Source of the DNA: Pseudomonas pseudonitroreducens
GTDB lineage: Bacteria > Pseudomonadota > Gammaproteobacteria > Pseudomonadales > Pseudomonadaceae
Length of the DNA stretch: 64,000 nucleotides
Assembly: GCF_021603645.1 (NCBI RefSeq)
Contig: NZ_BQHJ01000002.1
Coordinates: forward strand, 248,001-312,000
Direction: 5' to 3'
The notes under the pieces: model-generated
What the model saw: the letters and a program-made list of their open reading frames with translations, nothing else
What the model was told of the DNA's origin: nothing
The model's database searches: none
Translations under genes and position numbers: made by a program
Shown here: positions 36,325 through 46,735 of the stretch, one piece after another
Position numbering within the stretch: the stretch's first letter is position 1
How the letters are laid out: every line of letters begins with the position of its first letter

Positions 36325-36798
36325 CTAACGGATGAAATAGATGCTGCCGAGCCGAACGCTGGAAACCGGCTCTCCCGAAGGCTGGAGACGCGCGCCGTAG
36401 CCACTGGCCTGTACTTCGACGGCCACACCATGGGCCGCCCTGCCCTTGCCGACCTCCAGCCCTTCGCTGGTCAACCAGCGCAGGAAGCGCAGTCGATAGA
36501 CCGGCGGCGCAGCGCCTTCGGCAAAGCTACTCGCGGTCCCCCCGGCGTCATAGGCGGAAGCCTCGGCAAGGCCACGCCGGGAGATATCCCGTGCCGCCGC
36601 TTCGCCTGCCCGCAAAGCCGCTTCCGCTGCCTGAAACGCCACCTGCCGATCACGCAGGTTGCCGGCCATGCGCTCTTCCAGCTGCACTATGCGCATGCCC
36701 GCCAGACCGATGAGGGTGAGCAGCAGCAACATGACCAGCGAGACCAGCAGCACGGCCCCGCGCTCGGATCGATGGCGCAGCGGCACGTTCGCGTTCAT
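36325..36798 (-). CDS. pilX: Minor pilin PilX-like protein
   Basis: 157 residues. Instead of a typical prepilin GFTLVE it has RGAVLLVSLVMLLLLTLIGLAGMRIVQLEERMAGNLRDRQVAFQAAEAALRAGE, the pattern of PilX: hydrophobic helix then an amphipathic N-terminal helix ending FQAAEAALR. It overlaps pilW by 4 bp and is 20 bp before pilY1. Presumed part of the pilus-tip priming complex with PilVWE-PilY1. Confidence 0.85.
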   Translation of the reverse strand: MNANVPLRHRSERGAVLLVSLVMLLLLTLIGLAGMRIVQLEERMAGNLRDRQVAFQAAEAALRAGEAAARDISRRGLAEASAYDAGGTASSFAEGAAPPVYRLRFLRWLTSEGLEVGKGRAAHGVAVEVQASGYGARLQPSGEPVSSVRLGSIYFIR

Positions 36799-37733
36799 GG
36801 CGGCGGATTGCGCAGTGCAAAGGTGCTGCCCATTACCAGGCGCAGCCGCCGCTCCGCACTCGGCGCCAGGCTGCGGCCGTCGAACTCCACCGCTTTTGGC
36901 ACCTCGTCGGCCTCGACTGTCTGGCTCTGCAGCAGCAGGCTGACGCGCACCGTGCGCACCCGGCGCCAGTCTCCAGCAGCCATTTCCCGCGCCGCCTTGT
37001 AGGCCGCCACGACTTCGCTGCCGGTACCCGCTACGCCGTAGCGCAGGCTCATTCCGGCAACCCCGCTGACCAGTTCGCTGGCCTGCTGCTTCTCGGTGGA
37101 TTCACTGATTTCGGTAACGAACAGTCCCGGCGTTCCGTCGGTGCCGCGGCCGACCCAGTAGATGGCGTAGCGGTAGGCATAGACTCGTGTCGCCGGCACC
37201 AGGAAGTGCTCCAGCGAGCGATCCGCGAGCAGGCTCGCCGTGTTCCCGGCGTTGCGCAGGAGCAGGCAGGATTGTTGATCGCTGAGCAGATAGAGGGCTC
37301 CGGCGAGCGCACTCGATGAAGTCAGGAGCAACCGGTTGCCGCTGATCGAGCGTGCCTGGAGGCCGGCGTCGGCGGCATAGCGCAACAACAGCGCATCCGT
37401 ATTCGACAAGCGCCCGGAAGGCACCCAGGCCAGCGCTGCCATGCCAGCTCCGTAGCCTTCGATGGGCGACCGCTCCACCGCATACTGGGCGCCATCGCTC
37501 CCGGAGGCATTGACCAGGCCCCCGGTGCAGGCGCCCGCGAACCCGGCATTGCGCAGGTCGCGCCCCACAGCCTCCAGCGCAAAGCGGCCGTTTTCCTGCA
37601 ACTCGGCCAGGGCCATGCCGCTCTGGTAGCTGCGCTTGCTGCCGACGACGACCTGGATGACGCCCGCCAGCAGGATCAGGCCGAGGGCCATGGCCACCAG
37701 CAGCTCGACCAGAGAGAGCCCGCGCTGACGCAC
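36795..37733 (-). CDS. pilW: Minor pilin PilW-like protein
   Basis: 312 residues from GTG 37733, directly after the pilV stop (1-bp gap). Longer readings would add 38 non-conserved residues overlapping pilV. Prepilin signal: VRQRG, cleavage before Leu, then LSLVELLVAMALGLILLAGVIQVVV with Glu5. Large C-terminal beta domain. The size fits PilW. Coupled to pilX by a 4-bp overlap. Confidence 0.85.
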   Translation of the reverse strand: MRQRGLSLVELLVAMALGLILLAGVIQVVVGSKRSYQSGMALAELQENGRFALEAVGRDLRNAGFAGACTGGLVNASGSDGAQYAVERSPIEGYGAGMAALAWVPSGRLSNTDALLLRYAADAGLQARSISGNRLLLTSSSALAGALYLLSDQQSCLLLRNAGNTASLLADRSLEHFLVPATRVYAYRYAIYWVGRGTDGTPGLFVTEISESTEKQQASELVSGVAGMSLRYGVAGTGSEVVAAYKAAREMAAGDWRRVRTVRVSLLLQSQTVEADEVPKAVEFDGRSLAPSAERRLRLVMGSTFALRNPPP

Positions 37734-37734
37734 T

Positions 37735-38217
37735 TCACAGCCCTGCCCGGTAGGTGAAGGTTTCCACTGCGGCTTGCGCTGCATCCAGGCGCTCGCGTGC
37801 GCGTCGATCACTCCAGCGCACGGCAATGATCGTACTGTAGAGAGCACCGCTGCGGATCACCTGGATGGCGCCACTGCCCGTTCCACCGAGCGTCTCGCAG
37901 ACGGCGGCCTGCCACTGGCCGAGGTCGAGTTGCGCACGCGTCGAGCCGCCGGCCTTCGGGCAGCCGTCGGCGACATCGGTGAAGTTCACGTCATAAGCGC
38001 CAGCGCGGGCGGCGTCCGGGTTGGCGCGCAGCAGATCGGCCATTTCGCTGGCCAGCCAGGAAGCCTGGGAGCGTTGCAGCGCGCTGTAGCCGGCGGCGGC
38101 GCCGATGTTCTGCAGCCCCGCCAACCCCAGCAGGCCAATACCGAGGATGAGTACCGAGACCAGTACTTCGACCAGGGTGAACCCTTTGCTCCGCTTGCCG
38201 CCGCACATACCCGCCAC
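37735..38217 (-). CDS. pilV: Minor pilin PilV-like protein
   Basis: 160 residues. Prepilin signal KRSKG, cleavage before Phe, then FTLVEVLVSVLILGIGLLGLAGLQ with Glu5; the following SQASWLASEMADLLRANPDAARAGAY stretch is typical of PilV. The C-terminal domain has two cysteines (DGCPKAG, AVCETLGG). First gene of the cluster. No FimT, FimU or PilY2 precedes it, unlike the main minor-pilin operon of P. aeruginosa. Confidence 0.85.
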   Translation of the reverse strand: MAGMCGGKRSKGFTLVEVLVSVLILGIGLLGLAGLQNIGAAAGYSALQRSQASWLASEMADLLRANPDAARAGAYDVNFTDVADGCPKAGGSTRAQLDLGQWQAAVCETLGGTGSGAIQVIRSGALYSTIIAVRWSDRRARERLDAAQAAVETFTYRAGL

Positions 38218-38410
38218 CTCGCCGCTGAGAAGTGAACGCCAAGATTCACGGCAAAGTCCGCAGCGGTCAGCCAGACAGTGGCTGGGAGATCAAAGAGAAA
38301 AATCTGCTAGCCGGCCCGGATTGAGCGCGCAGCTAGGATGGCGTCCGAAGAATCGCACCATTCATCCGGGCCGGCGCGCCATCGGTCCTCAGCCAGCCGC
38401 TCGCAGCGAT

Positions 38411-38440
38411 AAAAGAAAAGGCCACCTCACGGTGGCCTTT
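38411..38440 (-). terminator. Rho-independent terminator after the MscS gene
   Basis: AAAGGCCACC / GGTGGCCTTT stem with a TCAC loop, followed on the minus strand by TCTTTTAT, 17 bp past the MscS stop. The remaining gap to pilV (38218-38410) shows no gene. Confidence 0.8.
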
Positions 38441-38456
38441 GCAGGATCGGCAAACG

Positions 38457-39308
38457 TCAGCTGTTCGCCGACTGCTGGACGATCACCGTCTGCGCCGGCA
38501 TCGGTGCCGGGAAGTCGGTGCCCAGGGCTTCCTTGATGGTGCGGTTGGTGTCGAAGTAGACCTGCCAGTACGCGTCGTTGTGGCAGTACGGGCGTACGGC
38601 GAGCACCGGGCCGACCAGGTTGAACTCGAGGATCTCCACGTCCACCGGCGGCTCGCTGAGCACGTTGGGGATGGCTGCAATGCGCTGCTTGAGCACGGCG
38701 GCGGCGGCCTGCCAGTCGGCTGCGCCGGAAAGTTGCGCCTTGAGCTCCACGCGGCGGTAGGGGTTGTGGGTGAAGTTCTGAATGTTGTCGCTGAAGATCT
38801 TGTTGTTGCCCACCAGGGTCAGGACGTTGTCCGGCGTGTTGATTGCGGTGGCGAACAGGCCGATTTCCTTGACGGTACCGGTCACGCCGCCCGCGCAGAT
38901 GAAATCACCGACCTTGAATGGCCGCAGCACGATGATGAAGCCGCCGGCCGCGAGGTTCGCCAGCAGCCCGGACCAGGCCATGCCGATGGCCAGGCCGATC
39001 GCTGCGATCAGCGCCGCGAGGCTGGTGGTCTGCACGCCGAAGTAGCCGAGGATGCCCACCACCAGGAGGATGTTCAGGGTGACGGTGATGAACGAGCCGA
39101 CATAGCGCAATACCGTGGGGTCGACGCTCTGTCGCGCCAGGGCCTTTTCGACCATGCCGACGGCGAAGCTGATCAGCCAGCGGCCGAGAACCCAGAAGAG
39201 AATGGCTACGAGAATCTTCACACCGAAAGCGAGCGCGTACTGCGAAACCGTCGCCCACAGTGCGTTGATCTTCTCCGTACCCACATTGATGATGTTCGTA
39301 TCGTCCAT
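38457..39308 (-). CDS. Small-conductance mechanosensitive channel, MscS family
   Basis: 283 residues from ATG 39308 (MDDTNIINVGTEKINALW). GCAGGTG precedes it; the longer reading to 39419 is not needed. Three membrane helices; the pore helix has the Gly/Ala pattern LIAAIGLAIGMAWSGLLANLAAGGFIIVLRPFKVGDFI. The C-terminal vestibule domain includes PNNKIFSDNIQNF-like GNNKIFSDNIQNFTHNP. It opens under membrane tension to release solutes in hypo-osmotic shock. The length equals E. coli MscS. Confidence 0.92.
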   Translation of the reverse strand: MDDTNIINVGTEKINALWATVSQYALAFGVKILVAILFWVLGRWLISFAVGMVEKALARQSVDPTVLRYVGSFITVTLNILLVVGILGYFGVQTTSLAALIAAIGLAIGMAWSGLLANLAAGGFIIVLRPFKVGDFICAGGVTGTVKEIGLFATAINTPDNVLTLVGNNKIFSDNIQNFTHNPYRRVELKAQLSGAADWQAAAAVLKQRIAAIPNVLSEPPVDVEILEFNLVGPVLAVRPYCHNDAYWQVYFDTNRTIKEALGTDFPAPMPAQTVIVQQSANS

Positions 39309-39418
39309 GGAAGCGCACCTGCGAGAGAAAGGGACCAGATGAACGCTAGCACGACCCCAGCGGTTTGCTCGTCGCAGCACGCAGCCCAGAGCCCTGGCGG
39401 GCTCCAGGCCTTGTTCCA

Positions 39419-40543
39419 CTAGCAGTCGCCGGGTAGCGAGGCGATCCAGCGGTTGAGTATTTCCAGTCCCTCACGGTGAACCAGGGCGCGGCCCAGCTCG
39501 GGCATCATGTCGCCTGGCTTGTCGCTGCCGACGCGGTAGCTGAGCACGGATTTCTCCGGACTGCCGGGGTGGATGTCCTCCAGCCGCCCCCCGGTGCCGC
39601 CGCCTGCCGCCACCGGTGGCTTGCACAGGCCATAGGCGATGGATACCGGTGTGTGCGGGTCGAGGTGCAGGCCGGAGGTGCGCGCCGCGCCCTTGGGGTT
39701 GTGGCAGTGCGAGCAGTTGGCGTCGAGGTAGCTGCGTGCCTGTTTTTCCAGGTCCTCGCCCGGACGCGGGTGGCCCCACAGGGCGTTCTGCGGGACTTGC
39801 GCGAGCGCTGGCAGGCCCTTGAGGAAACCGCGTGCCTGCCAGTGCTGCAGCTGGTTCTCGCTACCCTGGGCATAGGCGAAGTCCTTGTTCAGGTGCCGTG
39901 CCTTGGGCCCCAGCGGCGCTATGCCGCCGCCCTTCTGTTCGGCGTGACACTCCGAGCACTGGTTGGCGTCCGGCACCATGTAGGTGAAGGCGGTCTTCTT
40001 GCCGTCCTCGGCGGTCAGCTCCAGCGCCGGGCTGTCGCCGGCAACCTCCAGGGTCGCTTCGCTCTGGTCGGCATTCCACACGTAGGGCAGCGCCGCCCAG
40101 CCATCCTTCTGGCGAACCAGCACGCGGGTTTCCACCAGGTGCACCCTGGCCATGTCGAGCCCGGCCTTGGGGTCGCGGTCGTCCTGGCTGTTCTGCAGCA
40201 GGTTGCCCTGGGCGTCCCTGGGGTAATAGAAGGTCTTGGTCAGCACGGTGCCGACGGGGTAGTCGAAACGCTCCTCGGCGTACTGCGCCGACTGCCCTTC
40301 GGGCATCCACACGGTACGCAGCTTGTGCGCGTAATCGGTGAACAGCGGGGTGTTGAGGTCATACGGCAGTACCTCGGCGGCCGGCGTCAGGTGGCCGTCC
40401 GCCAGGTGCAGCATGCCCCAGCCACTGAGCTTCTCCGGGTAGTCGTCGCCTTCGGGCTGATAACGCGGCTTGCTCTCCTGCCCGCACCCGGCCAGCGTAG
40501 CGGCCAGGGCGAGCGACAACAGGAACGAAGCGGGTTTCATCAT
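39419..40543 (-). CDS. Diheme c-type cytochrome lipoprotein (SO2930-like)
   Basis: 374 residues. Lipobox LAGC at residue 20 within MMKPASFLLSLALAATLAGC. Two haem c motifs: CSECH (about 197-201) and CSHCH (about 278-282). The family I recall as the SO_2930/HNE_0200-type hypothetical proteins, which sit beside a beta-helix partner; here that partner overlaps by 4 bp. The last third has the YRVGSDKPGDMMPELG loop with methionines that could ligate haem. Probably an outer- or inner-membrane anchored periplasmic redox protein. Substrate unknown. Confidence 0.82.
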   Translation of the reverse strand: MMKPASFLLSLALAATLAGCGQESKPRYQPEGDDYPEKLSGWGMLHLADGHLTPAAEVLPYDLNTPLFTDYAHKLRTVWMPEGQSAQYAEERFDYPVGTVLTKTFYYPRDAQGNLLQNSQDDRDPKAGLDMARVHLVETRVLVRQKDGWAALPYVWNADQSEATLEVAGDSPALELTAEDGKKTAFTYMVPDANQCSECHAEQKGGGIAPLGPKARHLNKDFAYAQGSENQLQHWQARGFLKGLPALAQVPQNALWGHPRPGEDLEKQARSYLDANCSHCHNPKGAARTSGLHLDPHTPVSIAYGLCKPPVAAGGGTGGRLEDIHPGSPEKSVLSYRVGSDKPGDMMPELGRALVHREGLEILNRWIASLPGDC

Positions 40544-41787
40544 GCCTTGTTGCCCTTCTCACCCAGCCCGGCCTGTTCGATCTTCGGCAGCGGCTTGAGC
40601 TTGCACTGGTGCGAGCTCATGTCGGTGCTGATGTTCTTGTAGCCGTTGGGGCCATCGACGTTGACGATGCCGGCGTTGCCGTTGTCGATGCAGATGGCCA
40701 GGGCTTCGGGCAGCTTGCCGTCGACCAGTTTCTTCTCGTTGAAGTAGCCATCCCAGAGGATGTCCGGCAGGCGCCCGCTGAGGCCGAACTTGGCGACTTT
40801 CAGCGCCTTCAGCTCCAGGTGGTCGGGGCTGTCGCCGCCGGGGCCGAAGGTGTTGCCGTGGATGAAGATGCCTTCGGGATACGGGTCGAAGTTGGGTTGG
40901 GTGGCCTTGTCCGAATAGCCGGTGCTGAAGTAGCTGCTAACGATGACGTTGGCGGTCTTGTGGTTGCCGATCCTGTTGTTGAAGATTTCCACGTCGTCGT
41001 TGGAGTTCACCACCACGCCCGAGCCCGCCGGCACGCTGGCCACCGGAGTGCCCTTGTGGCCGAAGTTGTCGTGGTTGTTGCCCTGCACGTCGTTGTCGAA
41101 GACGCGGGTGCCGCGCCCCGGCTGCGGCAGGTTGGGCATGTTGAAGACGAGGATGCCGCCGGTGTTGTCGGTGGCGACGTTGTTGTAGACGTCGGCGCCG
41201 ATGGTGTTTTCGATCTCGATGCCGGCGACGTTGCGCTCGGCGCGGTTGTTGCGCACCACGACGTTGCGCGACTGGCCCACGTAGATACCCGAGTCGGAGG
41301 CGCCGATGGCGACGTTGCCTTCGAGCAGGGTGTTCTCGGTCTGCACCGGGTAGATGCCATAGCCGCCATTCTCGGTGGAGGCGCCGTTGGTCCACTCGGT
41401 GCGGACATTGCGGATGACGATGTTCTTGCCGCCGATGACCTTCAGGCCATCGCCCTTGGTGTCCTCGATGGCCAGGCTCTCGATGGTGAAGTCGGAGGCA
41501 TCGACGAACAGGCCTTCGGCACCGGCCTTCTGGTTCTTGAAGTTGAGGATGGTCTTGTCCATCCCGGCGCCACGGATGGTCACGCCGTCGACCTTCAGGC
41601 TCAGGCTGCGGTCCAGGTGGTAGGTGCCGGCAGGAATGTCGATGACATCGCCGGCCTTGGCCTTGATCAGGCGCGCCTGCAGGTCCTTCTGGAAGTCGCT
41701 GCTGACAGCTGCGGTAGGCTTGTCGCCTTCGCCGCAGGCGGCCAGGGCAACGGAGAATGCGAGAAGCGAGAGGGTAGCGAGACGCAT
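40540..41787 (-). CDS. Parallel beta-helix lipoprotein (SO2931-like)
   Basis: 415 residues. Lipobox LAAC at residue 18 (MRLATLSLLAFSVALAAC). The body is a right-handed beta-helix with many Asn-rich turns (GIYVGQSRNVVVRNNRAERNVAGIEIENT), as in pectate-lyase-like or carbohydrate-active proteins. AGDVIDIPAGTYHLDRSLSL begins the helix. It is upstream of and translationally coupled to the diheme cytochrome. The two form a conserved pair in marine and soil proteobacteria as I recall; function is undetermined. Confidence 0.82.
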   Translation of the reverse strand: MRLATLSLLAFSVALAACGEGDKPTAAVSSDFQKDLQARLIKAKAGDVIDIPAGTYHLDRSLSLKVDGVTIRGAGMDKTILNFKNQKAGAEGLFVDASDFTIESLAIEDTKGDGLKVIGGKNIVIRNVRTEWTNGASTENGGYGIYPVQTENTLLEGNVAIGASDSGIYVGQSRNVVVRNNRAERNVAGIEIENTIGADVYNNVATDNTGGILVFNMPNLPQPGRGTRVFDNDVQGNNHDNFGHKGTPVASVPAGSGVVVNSNDDVEIFNNRIGNHKTANVIVSSYFSTGYSDKATQPNFDPYPEGIFIHGNTFGPGGDSPDHLELKALKVAKFGLSGRLPDILWDGYFNEKKLVDGKLPEALAICIDNGNAGIVNVDGPNGYKNISTDMSSHQCKLKPLPKIEQAGLGEKGNKA

Positions 41788-41906
41788 GGCGGGCTCCGGT
41801 CTTGTTCTTATGATATGGAACTATCGTACCAATTAAGCCCGAGAATACTCCTACATCCCGCGCCGCGCCAGCCCTTCAGACGCATCGCACTTTGATTGAT
41901 TGACGT

Positions 41907-41921
41907 CACTGTTTCACAGTG
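41907..41921. promoter_or_regulatory. CACTGT-TTC-ACAGTG inverted repeat before hemerythrin
   Basis: A 15-bp perfect interrupted palindrome 44 bp before the hemerythrin start. It may be an operator; the regulator is not known. Confidence 0.35.
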
Positions 41922-41964
41922 GCGGATCGGGATGATCTGCGCTTCCAACCCAAGGAGTGCACGG

Positions 41965-42375
41965 ATGAGCTTCATGCCCTGGAACGACGAGTTCGTGATC
42001 GGAATCGAGCGGATCGATGAACAGCACCGCTGGCTGGTCGACCTCACCAACGCGCTGTACGACAGCCTCAACGGCCAGGATGGCGAGGGCCAGCCCATCG
42101 GCGAACTGCTGGAGCAACTGGTGGAGTACACGATGAATCACTTCATCGTCGAGGAAGTACTGTTCCAGCGCCTGGGTTACCCCGAGGAAGAGGCGCACCG
42201 CGCCGAGCACGACCGCTTCAACCGGCAGATCATCGACCTGCTGTACCGCCACGAGGATGGCGAGGTCGTCTCGGTCGAAGCCCTGGAGCTGCTCAAGGCC
42301 TGGCTGATCCACCACATTCTGAAGGTGGACAAGGCCTACGTGAGTTTCTTCCAGCAAAAAGGCGTGACTGCCTGA
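41965..42375 (+). CDS. Bacteriohemerythrin
   Basis: 136 residues from ATG 41965, with AAGGAG 8-9 bases upstream. The diiron ligand pattern fits hemerythrin: His in DEQHRWLV, His and Glu in NHFIVEEVLF, His in AEHDRF, and His and Asp in HHILKVDKAY. A single-domain oxygen carrier, cytoplasmic, thought to deliver or sense O2. It is divergent from the beta-helix lipoprotein and followed by a terminator overlapping its stop. Confidence 0.92.
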   Translation: MSFMPWNDEFVIGIERIDEQHRWLVDLTNALYDSLNGQDGEGQPIGELLEQLVEYTMNHFIVEEVLFQRLGYPEEEAHRAEHDRFNRQIIDLLYRHEDGEVVSVEALELLKAWLIHHILKVDKAYVSFFQQKGVTA

Positions 42376-42386
42376 CAGTCACGCCT
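42362..42386. terminator. Bidirectional terminator between hemerythrin and YgiQ genes
   Basis: GGCGTGACTG / CAGTCACGCC, 10-bp stem with a CCTGA loop that includes the hemerythrin stop codon. It is flanked by AAAA on the left and TTCT on the right, so it can serve both convergent genes. Confidence 0.7.
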
Positions 42387-42409
42387 TCTCGATCACGCAG
42401 TCGGGCCGA

Positions 42410-44659
<2,250 letters not shown>

Positions 44660-44857
44660 CACGGGCACCGGGGGTATCTCTAGTAGGATTCGCGGAAAAA
44701 CGCGGGCGCGGAATATAGCACAAAAAGTGTACAAATCCGACTACCGAGCTCAGATTTAACCGGCGTACGGTAGATTGCCAATGCCATCATATGGCTATAC
44801 TTCAGCCACTATCCGCAGTACGCCTGGCCATCGCGCCCAGGCCAGGGAGTGCCTGTC

Positions 44858-46735
44858 GTGCGTCGTGCCATCGTGCTGTTGCTTACTCTGCTGTTCTGCC
44901 ACACGGCGCTAGCCTTCGAACTGGACGACAAGGCCAGCGGCGCCTGGCTCAACGATCACCTCGAACTGCTGCAGGAACGTGACGGCCCGCTGTCGCTGGC
45001 AGCCGTGCAGGCCAGCCACGACTTCGTGCCGGCCAACGGCCGTACCAGCGTCGGCCAGAGCCCCGACGGCTGGTGGCTGCGCCTGGACCTCGAGCGCCGC
45101 ACCAGCCCGCTGGGCGGCTGGTGGCTGGAGGTGGACGCGGTCAACCTGAAGGACCTGCGTCTCTATCTGCCGGACGCCCAGGGGAATTATCGCCAGGTGC
45201 TCTCTGGTGAGGCCGTGCCCTTCGCCGAGGGCCGCGACCGCGACTACCGCCGACCGGTCTTCCACCTGCCCGAGGGCACCGGCCCGGTACGCCTGTATGC
45301 CCGCGTCTACGATCCGGCCGGCAACTCCTTCCCGCTACGCATCTGGTCGCTGGACGACCTGCAGGACCACCGCGCCGATACCGGCCTGTTCCTCGGCTTC
45401 ATCTACGGCCTGATCGCCGCCCTGCTGCTGTACAACCTGTTCATCCTGCTGACCCTGCGCGACCCGGCGTACTTCTGGTACGTATTGACCACCGCCGCCG
45501 CGCTGCTGTTCAGCCTGGGCATGAGCGGCCATGGCTTCGAGTACTTCTGGCCGGACCACCCGGTACCCTGGTGGCTGGACCGCATCACCCTGCCCTCGCT
45601 CTGGGGGCTGTGCGTGCACCGCTTCACCATCACCCTGCTGCAGACCCGCCGCCATGTGCGCTGGTCGCACTGGCTGCTGAACCTGAACTGCGCGCTCTAC
45701 GTGCTGACCATCGTCCTCGGCGCCCTGCAATTGCGCGGCGTCGCCGGCTGGATGCTGGTAGTGATCACCCTGATTGGCGTGCCGGCGGCGCTGGGTGGCG
45801 CCCTGGTGCGCTGGCGCCAGGGCTCGTTCCCGGCCTTCCTCTACCTGCTCGGCTTCGGCCTGGTGCTGACCAGCGTGAGCATCTCGGTCATGCGCGCCAC
45901 CGGCGTAGTCCAGCCATCGCCGCTGACCTCGTACATCTTCCCCATCGCCGTGGCCATGGAGTCGGTGCTGTTCTCCTTTGCCCTCACCTCGCGCATCCAG
46001 GGGCTCAAGCGCGAGCGCGCCCAGGCACTGGAACAGGCCGACCGGGAGAAGAGCGCACGCCTGACCCTGATGCAGAGCGCCCAGCACGACCTGGCGAAGG
46101 CCGTGGCCGAGCGTACCGCCGAACTGACCCAGAGCAACCAGCTGCTGCGCGAGCGCGAAGTACAACTGCAGCACGCTGCCCACTACGACCCGCTGACCGG
46201 CTTGCCGAATCGTCGCTACCTGGTGGAGCACGCCGAGCACGCCCTGGCCAACGCCCAGCAGAACGGCGAGACCCTGGCACTGATGCTGGTCGACCTCGAT
46301 CACTTCAAGCCGATCAACGACAGCCACGGCCATGACGCGGGCGACTTCATGCTGCAGAACGTCGGCAACCGCCTGCGCCAGTGTGTGCGCGGCAGCGACT
46401 GCGTGGCACGCCTGGGTGGCGATGAGTTCGCAGCACTGATCGCCGGCCCCGACGCCGAAGGTCACGCCAAGGAAATCGCCTGCCGCATCCTCAACGAGCT
46501 GTCGCGCCCGGTGAAGTTCGACAGCCTGGAGCTGCGCGTCACGCCGAGCATCGGCGTGGCCATCTATCCCAGCCACGCCATGCAGTTCAGCAAGCTCTAC
46601 AAGGCCGCTGACCAGGCGCTTTACGAGGTGAAGGGCAACGGTCGGGCGGCCTACGCCATGGCTAACGAGGTCGGCGGCGAAACCAGCGAGCTCTGGCTGG
46701 AAAACGAATGGCTGGAAAGCGAAGACCGCAGCTGA
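44858..46735 (+). CDS. nicD: 7TMR-DISM membrane diguanylate cyclase, NicD-like
   Basis: About 625 residues. I prefer GTG 44858 (8 bases after GGGAG) over GTG 44849, which lies too near the same site. Signal MRRAIVLLLTLLFCHTALA; a periplasmic DISMED2-type domain (about 25-170) and seven membrane helices (about 175-385) follow. Then comes a coiled coil and a C-terminal GGDEF domain with intact active site GGDEF and an RGSD inhibitory site five residues upstream. It should make cyclic-di-GMP under product control. P. aeruginosa NicD senses glutamate during nutrient-induced dispersion; synteny with alr supports orthology. Confidence 0.85.
   Translation: MRRAIVLLLTLLFCHTALAFELDDKASGAWLNDHLELLQERDGPLSLAAVQASHDFVPANGRTSVGQSPDGWWLRLDLERRTSPLGGWWLEVDAVNLKDLRLYLPDAQGNYRQVLSGEAVPFAEGRDRDYRRPVFHLPEGTGPVRLYARVYDPAGNSFPLRIWSLDDLQDHRADTGLFLGFIYGLIAALLLYNLFILLTLRDPAYFWYVLTTAAALLFSLGMSGHGFEYFWPDHPVPWWLDRITLPSLWGLCVHRFTITLLQTRRHVRWSHWLLNLNCALYVLTIVLGALQLRGVAGWMLVVITLIGVPAALGGALVRWRQGSFPAFLYLLGFGLVLTSVSISVMRATGVVQPSPLTSYIFPIAVAMESVLFSFALTSRIQGLKRERAQALEQADREKSARLTLMQSAQHDLAKAVAERTAELTQSNQLLREREVQLQHAAHYDPLTGLPNRRYLVEHAEHALANAQQNGETLALMLVDLDHFKPINDSHGHDAGDFMLQNVGNRLRQCVRGSDCVARLGGDEFAALIAGPDAEGHAKEIACRILNELSRPVKFDSLELRVTPSIGVAIYPSHAMQFSKLYKAADQALYEVKGNGRAAYAMANEVGGETSELWLENEWLESEDRS

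Noticed and set aside
38218-38456. Small gene between pilV and the MscS terminator
   Set aside because: Candidate frames lack ribosome sites and overlap the terminator.
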